From assembly GCA_038064935.1 (NCBI GenBank), contig JBBTRZ010000036.1:1-34779 (forward strand): 34,779 bases of DNA, given 5' to 3'. The DNA comes from JAGVGK01 sp038064935. GTDB taxonomy: Bacteria > Patescibacteriota > Minisyncoccia > Phycocordibacterales > JACOZG01. This document shows, in pieces, positions 24,482 through 31,176 of the stretch. Position numbers and translations under genes: made by a program. Each line of letters opens with the position of its first letter. Within the stretch, counting starts at the first letter, position 1. The notes beneath the pieces are model-generated. The model was not told where the DNA came from, searched no databases, and was given only the letters and a program-made list of their open reading frames with translations.

Positions 24482-25042
24482 ATGACTTTCACCACTGAAC
24501 AACTTGAAGAAAAATATAGATCTTTACCAGAAGTTCTAAAAGAAACAATGGCTGGGATCGAAACAGCAGAAACCATTAGTGGTATTGGCAAAAAATATCA
24601 ACTCCACATTGACCAAATTGGTGAACTCGCCGATGAGATTGGCTTGGTGATGTTGGGGTTGGTGAAGACGGAGGACTTCGTGAAGCATCTGATAATTCGG
24701 TTGGGGTTGGAACAGGCGGTGGCGGAGGCGATGACGCGGGAGGTGAATGAACAAATTTTTCTCAAGATTCGGGAGTCACTTCAGGCGCTTTCCGCCTCCG
24801 TCCGCCCGCTGGCGGACTCCGGCGAGACAAGCATGCCAAGTGACAGGGTGGAGACGATCGCCAGTTTGCCGCCCCCGGAGACCGCCGCGATCGATTTACC
24901 GAAACGCGAGGAGATCCTAGACGATATCGAAAACCCCAAAGCGACCGAAGAAGACAGCATCTTCGAGCAGAAGATGGGCAAACTTTTTCGGATTCCCCGC
25001 GAAGAAGTCGATCTCGATCCGTACTTAGAGAAACCGAAGTAG
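24482..25042 (+). CDS. helical protein of the secretion operon, unknown
   Basis: A 186-residue soluble protein. Residues 1-105 form several helices (IGELADEIGLVMLGLVKTEDFVKHLIIRLGLEQAVAEAM and onwards), an arrangement I associate with small proteins found beside VirB6/PrgI genes in CPR genomes, though I cannot name the family. The second half is a disordered, acidic, Pro-rich tail ending in PYLEKPK. The junction between the two holds a palindrome (24793-24824). Its TAG stop is also the first triplet of the repeat that begins the four-helix cassette. Confidence 0.65.
   Translation: MTFTTEQLEEKYRSLPEVLKETMAGIETAETISGIGKKYQLHIDQIGELADEIGLVMLGLVKTEDFVKHLIIRLGLEQAVAEAMTREVNEQIFLKIRESLQALSASVRPLADSGETSMPSDRVETIASLPPPETAAIDLPKREEILDDIENPKATEEDSIFEQKMGKLFRIPREEVDLDPYLEKPK
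24793..24824. repeat. palindromic element in the helical-protein gene
   Basis: GTCCGCC-CGCT-GGCGGAC (24800-24817) is a perfect 7-bp hairpin, extended by CGCC (24793-24796) and GGCG (24821-24824) after a 3-nt mismatch. It encodes ASVRPLADSG at the helix-to-tail junction. The core resembles the recJ hairpin at 11013-11028. Confidence 0.55.
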
Positions 25043-25472
25043 CTTTTAGCTTCTAGGTGTTAGCTTATAGGGAATAAACACAATGATTCAATCGCATAAA
25101 GATCTACTCGTGTGGCAAAAAGGGATTGATTTAGTTTTAGTTATCTACCAACTAACGAAAGATTTTCCAAAAGAAGAGGTTTACGGACTCACTTCACAGA
25201 TCAGGCGGGCGGCGATTTCTATTCCATCCAATATTGCTGAAGGTAGGAATCGTGGCACGAGGAAAGATTTCGCACAATTTTTGAGAATTGCTTTCGGATC
25301 GGGGGCGGAACTAGAAACACAACTGCTGATCGCGAGAAAATTATCGTTTGGACAAGAGATCGGCTATAATAAAGTTGACGATCAATTAAATGAAGTGATG
25401 AGAATGCTAAACGCCATGATTCACAAATTAACACAGCCCTCTAAAAGCTAGAAGCTATCACCTAAAAGCTAT
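25040..25472. mobile_element. possible mobile cassette: four-helix gene with flanking inverted repeats
   Basis: The left end 25040-25072 contains TAGCTTTTAG, CTTCTAGGTG and TAGCTTATAG. The right end 25441-25472, read in reverse, contains TAGCTTTTAG, GTGA, TAGCTTCTAG and CTTTTAG. The two ends are thus built from the same 10-nt palindromic unit in inverted orientation around a single gene. The cassette sits precisely between two operon genes: the upstream gene's TAG stop is the first triplet of the left repeat, and the PrgI ATG follows three nt after the right repeat. No transposase is encoded. Confidence 0.5.
25083..25451 (+). CDS. four-helix bundle protein (S23 / 23S rRNA intervening-sequence family)
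   Basis: A 122-residue protein of the S23/IVP four-helix family, shown by HKDLLVWQKGIDLVLVIYQLTKDFPKEEVYGLTSQIRRAAISIPSNIAEG, the later FLRIAFGSGAELETQLLIA, and the family's length. These proteins were first noted in 23S rRNA intervening sequences and share a fold with the Avd protein of diversity-generating retroelements; their function is unsettled. No retroelement or rRNA is present. It lies within the secretion operon but between inverted repeats and with a more AT-rich composition, so it looks inserted. AGGGA about 9 nt before the ATG may serve as its ribosome-binding site. Confidence 0.9.
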   Translation: MIQSHKDLLVWQKGIDLVLVIYQLTKDFPKEEVYGLTSQIRRAAISIPSNIAEGRNRGTRKDFAQFLRIAFGSGAELETQLLIARKLSFGQEIGYNKVDDQLNEVMRMLNAMIHKLTQPSKS

Positions 25473-25475
25473 CCT

Positions 25476-25877
25476 ATGAATTTCCAAGTTCCACAATTTA
25501 TCGAAGTCGAAGACAAGATTTTCGGGCCGCTCACCTTCAAGCAGTTCATCTACTTGGCGGGCGGCGCCGGAGCGGTCTTTATCATCTACGCCCTCCTGCC
25601 TTTCTGGCTCGGCGTTTGGCTCATGCTCCCCATCGCGCTTCTCGCCCTCGCCCTCGCTTTCTATAAGGTTAATAACCGTTCGTTCATCTATGTCCTCGAG
25701 CATGGCTTCCGTTATCTCTTGAGTGCCAAACTCTACCTCTGGAAGCGGCAAGATTCCGTGGCCGAGGCGAAGACGATTGTGCTGGGTGGTGAGCGGGCAA
25801 TCGCCATTCCTAAACTTTCGCCAAGCAAACTCCGCGATCTCGCTTGGTCGCTCGATATCAAAGAAAATTTAAAGTGA
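25476..25877 (+). CDS. PrgI-family (VirB3-like) membrane protein
   Basis: A 133-residue protein matching the PrgI family of Gram-positive-type conjugation systems: FQVPQFIEVEDKIFGPLTFKQFIYLAGGAGAVF, two adjacent membrane helices (about 24-63), then FYKVNNRSFIYVLEHGFRYL. By position and topology it corresponds to VirB3 and would tether the VirB4 ATPase to the membrane. It lies upstream of the VirB4 pair, the normal order. The C-terminal 40 residues are basic and cytosolic. Confidence 0.88.
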   Translation: MNFQVPQFIEVEDKIFGPLTFKQFIYLAGGAGAVFIIYALLPFWLGVWLMLPIALLALALAFYKVNNRSFIYVLEHGFRYLLSAKLYLWKRQDSVAEAKTIVLGGERAIAIPKLSPSKLRDLAWSLDIKENLK

Positions 25878-25887
25878 AAAGCGTAAA

Positions 25888-25923
25888 ATGCAAAACATGA
25901 TCGAAGCGCAAAGGGCAAAGTAA
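25888..25923 (+). other. 11-codon mini-ORF before the VirB4 N-domain gene
   Basis: The 57-nt gap after PrgI holds ATGCAAAACATG... reading MQNMIEAQRAK then TAA, 11 nt before the ATG at 25935, which opens with the similar ATGCAAAATG (MQN). It may be a duplicated gene start or a small leader; no ribosome-binding site is clear. Confidence 0.25.
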
Positions 25924-25934
25924 ATAAAATAAAA

Positions 25935-26612
25935 ATGCAAAATGTAAATCAAGGCAATAAAGCGGGGGCGAGAGCGGCGCAGGATTTCGTGCCGATTAAG
26001 GAGATTCGCGACGGCGTTGCTGTCTTGAAGGGCGGTGGACTCCGGCTGGTGCTCATCGTCTCCTCTATCAATTTCGCGCTCAAATCCGAAGGTGAGCAAA
26101 CTGCGCTACTTTTACAATACCAGAACTTTTTAAACTCCCTCGACTTCCACATCCAGATCTTCGTCGAGTCGCGGAAGCTCGATATCAGGCCTTATCTCGA
26201 GACGCTCGAGGATCTGGAGAAAGATCAACTTAATGATCTGCTTAAAGTGCAGACCCGCGAATACATTGAGTTCATCAAGAGTTTCACCGAGAGTACCAAT
26301 ATCATGTCGAAAACTTTTTTCGTCGTCGTCCCTTACGATCCGCCAATCTTCTCCCAGCGCACCGGTCTCCTGCGGCGGCTCTTTCCGGGCTCGCCTCATG
26401 GCGAAGCGAGTCGGACGAAAGCGGGCGAAGAGAGTGGCGTGGGCGACAACTTCGACGAACACAAGACCCAACTCGAGCAACGCGCCGGTGTCGTCGAGCA
26501 GGGACTGGCGCGGATTGGCCTCCGCGTGGCGCCACTCGGCACGCAAGAGTTGGTTGAACTCTTTTTCAAGATTTTCAACCCGGGCGAGATCGCCGCGCCG
26601 AGTTTAGGTTAA
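25935..26612 (+). CDS. VirB4/TraC N-terminal domain-like protein
   Basis: A 225-residue protein encoded just before the VirB4 ATPase. Residues about 18-110 (FVPIKEIRDGVAVLKGGGLRLVLIVSSINFALKSEGEQTALL...FLNSLDFHIQIFVESRKLDI) resemble the N-terminal region of TraC/VirB4-type proteins, followed by FFVVVPYDPPIF and a C-terminal GTQELVELFFKIFNPGE. It is probably the N-terminal half of VirB4 as a separate subunit. A palindromic element (26388-26410) adds GSPHGEASRTKAG after LLRRLF. Seven nt separate it from the ATPase gene. Confidence 0.7.
   Translation: MQNVNQGNKAGARAAQDFVPIKEIRDGVAVLKGGGLRLVLIVSSINFALKSEGEQTALLLQYQNFLNSLDFHIQIFVESRKLDIRPYLETLEDLEKDQLNDLLKVQTREYIEFIKSFTESTNIMSKTFFVVVPYDPPIFSQRTGLLRRLFPGSPHGEASRTKAGEESGVGDNFDEHKTQLEQRAGVVEQGLARIGLRVAPLGTQELVELFFKIFNPGEIAAPSLG
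26388..26410. repeat. palindromic element in the VirB4 N-domain gene
   Basis: CTCGC (26390-26394) pairs with GCGAG (26406-26410). The stretch GGCTCGCCTC-AT-GGCGAAGCG matches, apart from small gaps, the right half of the element at 30557-30582, and both half-motifs recur at 32839-32869. Confidence 0.55.
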
Positions 26613-26619
26613 TAAATTT

Positions 26620-28455
26620 ATGTCGTTATTCAACCGAGCACCAAGACCCGCGAGTACCGCAATCGCCCCGATCCTCCCGAGCGATATCTATAAGACGGGC
26701 GTTCTCGAACTGCGAGACATCATTGCCCCGGCGGCGCTCCGTGTCACGCCGCGGCTCATCAATCTCGGCGAGAAGGTGGCGCGGACGCTATTCGTCATGT
26801 CTTATCCGCGCTTTTTGACCGGCGACTGGTTTTCGCCGATCATCAACCTCGATAAAATTTTTGATGTCTCGATCATGATTCACCCGATCGACACGGCGAT
26901 TGCCCTGCGGCAACTCGAGAAGAAAGTGGCTGAAGTCCAGAGTCAAATCAGTATTAAAGAAGACAAGGGGTTGGTCCGCGATCCGATTCTCGACATCGCC
27001 TATCAGGACATCGAGAATCTTCGCGACGCGCTCCAGCAGGCGCAGGAAAAGATTTTCGATGTCGGACTCTATCTCACGATCTACGGCGACACCGAGGAGG
27101 AGTTAAACAAAACCGAGTCCGAGATTAAAGGAATTCTCGACGCTAAATTAGTTTATTTGAAGCCCGCCCTCTTCCAGCAAGCCGAAGGGTTCGAGAGCGT
27201 TCTCCCTGTCGCCCTTGACCGTCTGCAAGTGAATTACAAATTAAATTCATCGCCGCTCTCCTCGCTTTTTCCTTTCGTCTCTTTCGACTTGACCTCAAAC
27301 AAAGGGATTCTCTACGGCGTCAATCGGCACAACTCATCCCTTGTTCTCTTTGACCGCTTCTCGCTCGAGAATTATAATTCTGTCATCTTCGCCAAGTCCG
27401 GTGCGGGCAAGTCCTACGCCACCAAACTCGAGATTCTTCGCAGTCTTATGTTTGACACCGATGTCATCGTCGTTGATCCGGAACGCGAATACGAATACTT
27501 GGCCGAGGCCGTTGGTGGACGCTATTTCAATATCTCGCTCACCTCCGAGCACCACATCAACCCCTTCGACTTGCCTTACCCGCGCGAAGACGAATCGCCG
27601 GCCGATGTCCTGCGTTCCAATATCATCAATCTCGTCGGCCTCTTCCGGCTTATGTTAGGCGGTCTCACTCCCGACGAAGATGCGATCATTGATAGCGCCA
27701 TCACCGAGACTTATGCCTTGAAAGATATTACGCCCGACACCGACTTCACCGGCAAACCCGCGCCGCTTCTCTCCGACCTCGAGCTTGTGCTTGCCGGGAT
27801 GGAGGGCGGTGGCGCTCTCGCCCAACGACTACTTAAATATACGCAAGGCAGTTGGGCCGGTTTCATCAATCGCCCAACCAATGTGGACATTAATAAAAAG
27901 TTTGTCGTTTTTTCGGTACGGGATATGGAGGATGAGTTGAAGCCGGTCGCCATGTATATTGTCATGCACAATATCTGGAACGCGATCCGCCGGACTCTCA
28001 AGAAGCGGCTCCTCGTGATTGATGAGGCCTGGTGGATGATGAAGTCGAAAGACACCGGCTCCTTCCTTTTCTCGCTCGTCAAACGCGGGCGGAAATATTA
28101 TTTGGGCGTCGCGACCATTACTCAAGATGTCGGTGATTTCCTCCTCTCGCCTTACGGCCTCGCCATCATCACCAACTCCTCGATCCAGCTCCTCCTCAAG
28201 CAATCGCCGGCCTCGATTGATTTGGTTCAAAAAACTTTCCAACTGACCGACGAAGAGAAATATCTTCTGCTTGAATCCGGTGTCGGCGAAGGCATTTTCT
28301 TCGCCGGCCTAAAACATGTGGCCCTAAAAATCATCGCCTCCTACACCGAAGATCAAATCATCACCTCCGACCCCTCCCAACTCCTCTCGATCAAGAAAGC
28401 TAAACAAGACCTCGCGGCGGGAGTCGGCAATGACCAAGAAAAAATTGTCTCATGA
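26620..28455 (+). CDS. virB4: VirB4/TraC-family secretion ATPase
   Basis: A 611-residue hexameric ATPase expected to power type IV secretion or conjugation at the inner membrane. Seen: Walker A FAKSGAGKSYAT (about residue 256-267), VIVVDPEREYEYLAEAVGGRYFNIS, Walker B KRLLVIDEAWWMMKS (about 462-476), FLFSLVKRGRKYYLGVATITQDVGDF with the expected Arg and Gln positions, and SSIQLLLKQSP. The N-terminal 240 residues carry the dimerisation/PrgI-contact region. With PrgI, VirB6-like and VirB2-like proteins it defines a minimal type IV machine. Its stop overlaps the next start (ATGA). Confidence 0.9.
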   Translation: MSLFNRAPRPASTAIAPILPSDIYKTGVLELRDIIAPAALRVTPRLINLGEKVARTLFVMSYPRFLTGDWFSPIINLDKIFDVSIMIHPIDTAIALRQLEKKVAEVQSQISIKEDKGLVRDPILDIAYQDIENLRDALQQAQEKIFDVGLYLTIYGDTEEELNKTESEIKGILDAKLVYLKPALFQQAEGFESVLPVALDRLQVNYKLNSSPLSSLFPFVSFDLTSNKGILYGVNRHNSSLVLFDRFSLENYNSVIFAKSGAGKSYATKLEILRSLMFDTDVIVVDPEREYEYLAEAVGGRYFNISLTSEHHINPFDLPYPREDESPADVLRSNIINLVGLFRLMLGGLTPDEDAIIDSAITETYALKDITPDTDFTGKPAPLLSDLELVLAGMEGGGALAQRLLKYTQGSWAGFINRPTNVDINKKFVVFSVRDMEDELKPVAMYIVMHNIWNAIRRTLKKRLLVIDEAWWMMKSKDTGSFLFSLVKRGRKYYLGVATITQDVGDFLLSPYGLAIITNSSIQLLLKQSPASIDLVQKTFQLTDEEKYLLLESGVGEGIFFAGLKHVALKIIASYTEDQIITSDPSQLLSIKKAKQDLAAGVGNDQEKIVS

Positions 28456-28925
28456 ACAACTACGCTTTCATTGACGCCCAAAATGTTCATCTTGGTATAA
28501 AATCTTTGGGTTGGGATTTAGATTGGCACAAATTCAGAATCTATCTCAAGGAAAAATATTCTGTCTCGGTAGCTTATATTTTCATTGGCTACATACCAAG
28601 TAACCAAGATTTGTATTCTGGCTTACAGAAAGCCGGTTATATTTTGATTTTTAAACCAATTATTTTTGATAGCGCGGGTAAGGCGAAGGGAAATTGCGAT
28701 GCTGATTTAGTCTTACGAACAATGATTGAATTACCCAATTTTGATAAGGCAATGATCGTTACCAGTGATGGAGATTTCTACTCGCTAGTTAAATATCTGT
28801 ATGAGCAAAACAAGCTCCAAATGGTTTTTAGTCCTTATGTAAAAACTTGTTCAAAACTACTGAAGAAAGAAGCGAAGGAGAAAATATATTTCATGGACAA
28901 TCTGCGTAAGAAAGTTGGTAAGTAG
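28452..28925 (+). CDS. NYN-domain (LabA-type PIN-like) protein
   Basis: A 157-residue protein of the NYN/LabA branch of PIN-like nucleases. Seen: YAFIDAQNVHLG with metal Asp and Asn, CDADLVLRTMI, and MIVTSDGDFYSLVKYL, the acidic residues expected for a metal-dependent ribonuclease. The substrate is unknown. It is fused by a 4-nt overlap to the VirB4 stop but is much more AT-rich than its neighbours, with frequent AAA, TTT and ATT codons, suggesting recent arrival at the end of the operon. A hairpin follows 10 nt after its stop. Confidence 0.88.
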   Translation: MNNYAFIDAQNVHLGIKSLGWDLDWHKFRIYLKEKYSVSVAYIFIGYIPSNQDLYSGLQKAGYILIFKPIIFDSAGKAKGNCDADLVLRTMIELPNFDKAMIVTSDGDFYSLVKYLYEQNKLQMVFSPYVKTCSKLLKKEAKEKIYFMDNLRKKVGK

Positions 28926-28934
28926 AAATGAAAA

Positions 28935-28968
28935 CGCACCGCGTAGACACGAGAGACTACGAGGTGCG
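28935..28968. terminator. hairpin closing the secretion operon
   Basis: CGCACC-g-CGTAG (28935-28946) pairs with CTACG-a-GGTGCG (28957-28968): 11 bp with one mismatch and a 10-nt loop. The plus-strand U-tract is poor (CCTTCTT); the minus-strand side is TTTTCATTT. Probably a terminator or a processing hairpin. Confidence 0.5.
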
Positions 28969-29019
28969 CCTTCTTATGGATGCCTTGATACTATCATATT
29001 GCCGCCCTAAAAATCAACC

Positions 29020-29047
29020 TTGACAAGATTATAACTTCGTGTATCAT
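29020..29047 (+). promoter_or_regulatory. consensus-like promoter of the small orphan gene
   Basis: TTGACA (29020-29025), 16-nt spacer, TATCAT (29042-29047). It predicts a leader of about 45 nt before the ATG at 29098, unlike the leaderless promoters elsewhere in the window. Confidence 0.7.
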
Positions 29048-29097
29048 TGTTTCCGGATTGGGAGTATGTGGCTTAAAATCTGAAAGGAGAAAGGGTT

Positions 29098-29400
29098 ATG
29101 GCGATGAGATACAATACAAAGCAAGTAGTCTGCATACACATTCAAGACGCAGATGGACAAATGGCTCGGGGTTGCTTTGGAGAGACCGTTGTGGGTCGGA
29201 ACTTTGTAGACAAACTGCAGAGTTTCATGATGGCCGAGGGTATTAGAACTGTTGTTTCTGGGGGGTGGGGTGGCTCGTCGTTCAAGGGGTTCTTTACCGC
29301 CGATGACGCAGCCAAAATAACCACATGGTTAAAAGAGAAGGGGGCCGTCGAAGTTGAGTACAAGGAAATAAGGGGTTGTACGCCAGCAAGATACGCATGA
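29098..29400 (+). CDS. small cytosolic protein, function unknown
   Basis: A 100-residue soluble protein without membrane segments: strand-like VVCIHIQD, a helix NFVDKLQSFMMAEGI, a Gly-rich loop VVSGGWGGSSFKGFF, a helix DDAAKITTWLKEKG and a final strand EVEYKEIRG. This alternating pattern suggests a small alpha/beta fold. I recognise no family. It is an isolated transcription unit with a near-consensus promoter, AAAGGAGA eight nt before the ATG, and an intrinsic terminator, all much stronger than for neighbouring genes, so it may be well expressed. Confidence 0.7.
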   Translation: MAMRYNTKQVVCIHIQDADGQMARGCFGETVVGRNFVDKLQSFMMAEGIRTVVSGGWGGSSFKGFFTADDAAKITTWLKEKGAVEVEYKEIRGCTPARYA

Positions 29401-29490
29401 TGGAAGTCCGACTCCCATCATTTCCACTATCAGTATTTGGTGATCGAATGCCCGGTTAGCGCTAACGCGAACTGGGCCTTTTTCTTTTCC
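29397..29490 (+). terminator. terminator region of the small orphan gene
   Basis: A first hairpin, ATGATGG (29397-29403) with CCATCAT (29415-29421), overlaps the stop codon. The main stem GCCCGGTT (29450-29457) with AACTGGGC (29470-29477) is followed by CCTTTTTCTTTT. Inside the main stem GTTAGCGCTAAC is a perfect palindrome that could form an alternative hairpin. Confidence 0.8.
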
Positions 29491-29516
29491 ACTAACTGAT
29501 TTTTGGGATAATGAGT

Positions 29517-29522
29517 TATAAT
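29517..29522 (+). promoter_or_regulatory. -10 box deciding the start of the 29532 gene
   Basis: TATAAT ends 9 nt before the ATG at 29532, matching the leaderless spacing seen for uvrA, recJ and both kinases. An in-frame ATG at 29511 lies upstream of this box and is unlikely to be used. Confidence 0.5.
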
Positions 29523-29531
29523 GCGAGATAC

Positions 29532-29882
29532 ATGACCGAAGAAAAGGGTGGCTTAAACTGGGTGACAGGTGGCGGGATGATCGCGGTCGCCGCGTTGTTT
29601 GATCTGGTTACGGTAATCATCACTTTAATTACACTCGGCTTGGGTTTTATTATTAATTGGATTCCCAACTCATTTGCCTTTTTAACCTTCAGCGTTTGGT
29701 TGACAATTAGCGGTGAGGCAAATTTCAAAAGACTTGGTATACTAATAGCGCCCTTTAGCGCCGGGTGCGTCGGCCTCCCGGGTTGGACGGCCACGATCTG
29801 GCCCTTGGTGGCGAAAACGATAGCGGCGAAAAGTTTGGGCAAGATTGCTCCAATGGCCGGCCGCGTTCTTAATAAAATATGA
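29532..29882 (+). CDS. small membrane protein of the second secretion block
   Basis: A 116-residue protein with two predicted membrane helices (about 20-44 IAVAALFDLVTVIITLITLGLGF and 45-62 around SFAFLTFSVWLTI), then a short loop and an amphipathic C-terminal segment (AGCVGLPGWTATIWPLVAKTIAAK). I recognise no named family. Its stop overlaps the start of the secreted protein (ATGA), and it leads into the VirB2-like pilin gene, so it is probably an envelope component of the same machine. Confidence 0.65.
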   Translation: MTEEKGGLNWVTGGGMIAVAALFDLVTVIITLITLGLGFIINWIPNSFAFLTFSVWLTISGEANFKRLGILIAPFSAGCVGLPGWTATIWPLVAKTIAAKSLGKIAPMAGRVLNKI

Positions 29883-30685
29883 AAAAACTTTTTGTTTTAA
29901 TTCTATCCTTTATTTATATCACTGCGGCAACGGGAGCCATCGCCCAAAGCGCGCCGGGTAATAGCGTTGACCTTCTTTGGGAAGGGGAGACTTCGGCGCC
30001 GCCCTTTTACGCCGGGCGGCCGTTACCATCAGCGGGAAATCTAGTACGAGTAGTCGCCATGCCGAATGTGATTCAAGGCGGCCACCGTCTAACTTCTAGC
30101 CAGTTAATTTTTAATTGGGTGAAAGATCGCAATCCAATTCAATCGGCCTCCGGCCGAAGTAAAGACATTCTTGAGTATCGCGCCGATCCGAGTGGCGCCG
30201 CCAGTATCATCAGCGTGGAAATTTTAACCGAGCGAAATGAACGCCTGACCGAGGCCCGCGTGACTATTCCAGCCACAAAACCCAAATTAATCTTGTATCG
30301 CGTTGAACCATTGACGAGTCCGGCGCGAGTACGCGCCTTAATCGGTGTCACCCCCATTGGCTCGGCCGAGACCACCTTGTTAGCCCAACCCTTCGGCTTC
30401 TCCTCGCTTGATCTCGCTAATCGCCGCGTCACCTTCGACTGGCTGGTTAATGGTGAACGAATCACGGCTCTGCGAGAAGACCAGCGTTTTTTCACTGTCG
30501 CGGCGCCCGCTTCGCCGAGTCTAAGCGGGAATCGAGGCGAGCCGAGTCAGGGTTCGGGCTCGCCTCGATCCGGCGAAGCGGGGGAAGTTAAACTATCGGT
30601 GACCGCTCGAAGCGATGCTTCGCCACTTCAGACGGCAACTCGCGCGGCGACGCTCGGTTTCGGCCTTTCCGAATTTAATTTTTAA
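29879..30685 (+). CDS. secreted protein, function unknown
   Basis: A 268-residue protein with signal peptide (about 3-23, LFVLILSFIYITAATGAIAQ). The mature part looks like two beta-sandwich, Ig-like domains (about 30-130 and 135-220), with LIFNWVKDRNPIQ and VTFDWLVNGERI as parallel motifs near the end of each, suggesting an internal duplication. A large palindromic element (30506-30582) inserts SPSLSGNRGEPSQGSGSPRSGEAG near residue 212. Placed between a small membrane protein (4-nt overlap) and the VirB2-like pilin (1-nt gap), it is likely part of the pilus or surface assembly. Confidence 0.68.
   Translation: MKKLFVLILSFIYITAATGAIAQSAPGNSVDLLWEGETSAPPFYAGRPLPSAGNLVRVVAMPNVIQGGHRLTSSQLIFNWVKDRNPIQSASGRSKDILEYRADPSGAASIISVEILTERNERLTEARVTIPATKPKLILYRVEPLTSPARVRALIGVTPIGSAETTLLAQPFGFSSLDLANRRVTFDWLVNGERITALREDQRFFTVAAPASPSLSGNRGEPSQGSGSPRSGEAGEVKLSVTARSDASPLQTATRAATLGFGLSEFNF
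30506..30582. repeat. 77-nt compound palindromic element in the secreted-protein gene
   Basis: Left arm pieces 30506-30517 and 30531-30543 pair with right arm pieces 30571-30582 and 30557-30569, 25 bp in all, with a 13-nt insertion on the left (30518-30530) and a 13-nt loop. Each arm is a copy of the same core (GGCTCGCCTCG...CGGCGAAGCGG), so this is a head-to-head pair. Bases 30512-30542 match 33403-33433 in pilB at 30 of 31 positions. Confidence 0.8.
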
Positions 30686-30686
30686 T

Positions 30687-31166
30687 ATGCGCTCTTTTAT
30701 TATCTCAATTTTAACCTTCTCGCTCCTGCTTAATTTTTCATTAAGTGTCACCACCACTTCGGCTGCCGTGGATTGCCAAATAGATCCCAATGATCCCAAA
30801 AGCGTGTGCCTTCTTCAGCCGGATATTGTCCCCGAGGCAGGAAAAACCGAATCAAGTTTGCCCCATTATTTAAGTCTCTTATTTAAAACCCTAATTGGCC
30901 TTGCCGGCGGGATCGCGGTCTTATTTATTGTGATCGGCGGCCTACAATATATTTTTAGTGAAGTGCCGGGAGTCAAGAGCTCGGGCAAGGAACGAATCAG
31001 TAATGCCCTGGTCGGTCTTATCTTGGCGCTTGCCGCCTATCTCATTCTCTATACCATCAATCCCGATTTAATAAATTTGAACCTGAAATTAAAACAGCTA
31101 AAACCTTCGAGCCAAGATCCAACGAGCCAAGATCCAAATTTGATAATTATCGGTTCAGAAGGATAA
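30687..31166 (+). CDS. VirB2/TrbC-like pilin subunit
   Basis: A 159-residue protein: signal peptide (about 3-27, ending in TTTSAA), a short Cys-containing segment (DCQIDPNDPKSVCLL), then two membrane helices (about 55-80 LFKTLIGLAGGIAVLFIVIGGLQYI and 95-117 ISNALVGLILALAAYLILYTI) separated by a short basic loop. This is the layout of VirB2/TrbC conjugative pilins. A polar tail with a tandem SSQDP/TSQDP repeat follows. I chose ATG at 30687, one nt after the previous stop, over a longer reading inside the upstream gene. Confidence 0.78.
   Translation: MRSFIISILTFSLLLNFSLSVTTTSAAVDCQIDPNDPKSVCLLQPDIVPEAGKTESSLPHYLSLLFKTLIGLAGGIAVLFIVIGGLQYIFSEVPGVKSSGKERISNALVGLILALAAYLILYTINPDLINLNLKLKQLKPSSQDPTSQDPNLIIIGSEG
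31108..31137 (+). repeat. 15-bp tandem duplication in the pilin tail
   Basis: CGAGCCAAGATCCAA occurs twice head to tail (31108-31122, 31123-31137), coding SSQDP-TSQDP. The identical copies imply a recent slippage duplication. Confidence 0.85.
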
Positions 31167-31176
31167 TCTAAAAAAT

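Noticed and set aside
28981..29019. Possible small RNA between the NYN gene and the orphan gene
   Set aside because: No promoter for it and only the hairpin at 28935-28968, which is better read as an operon end.
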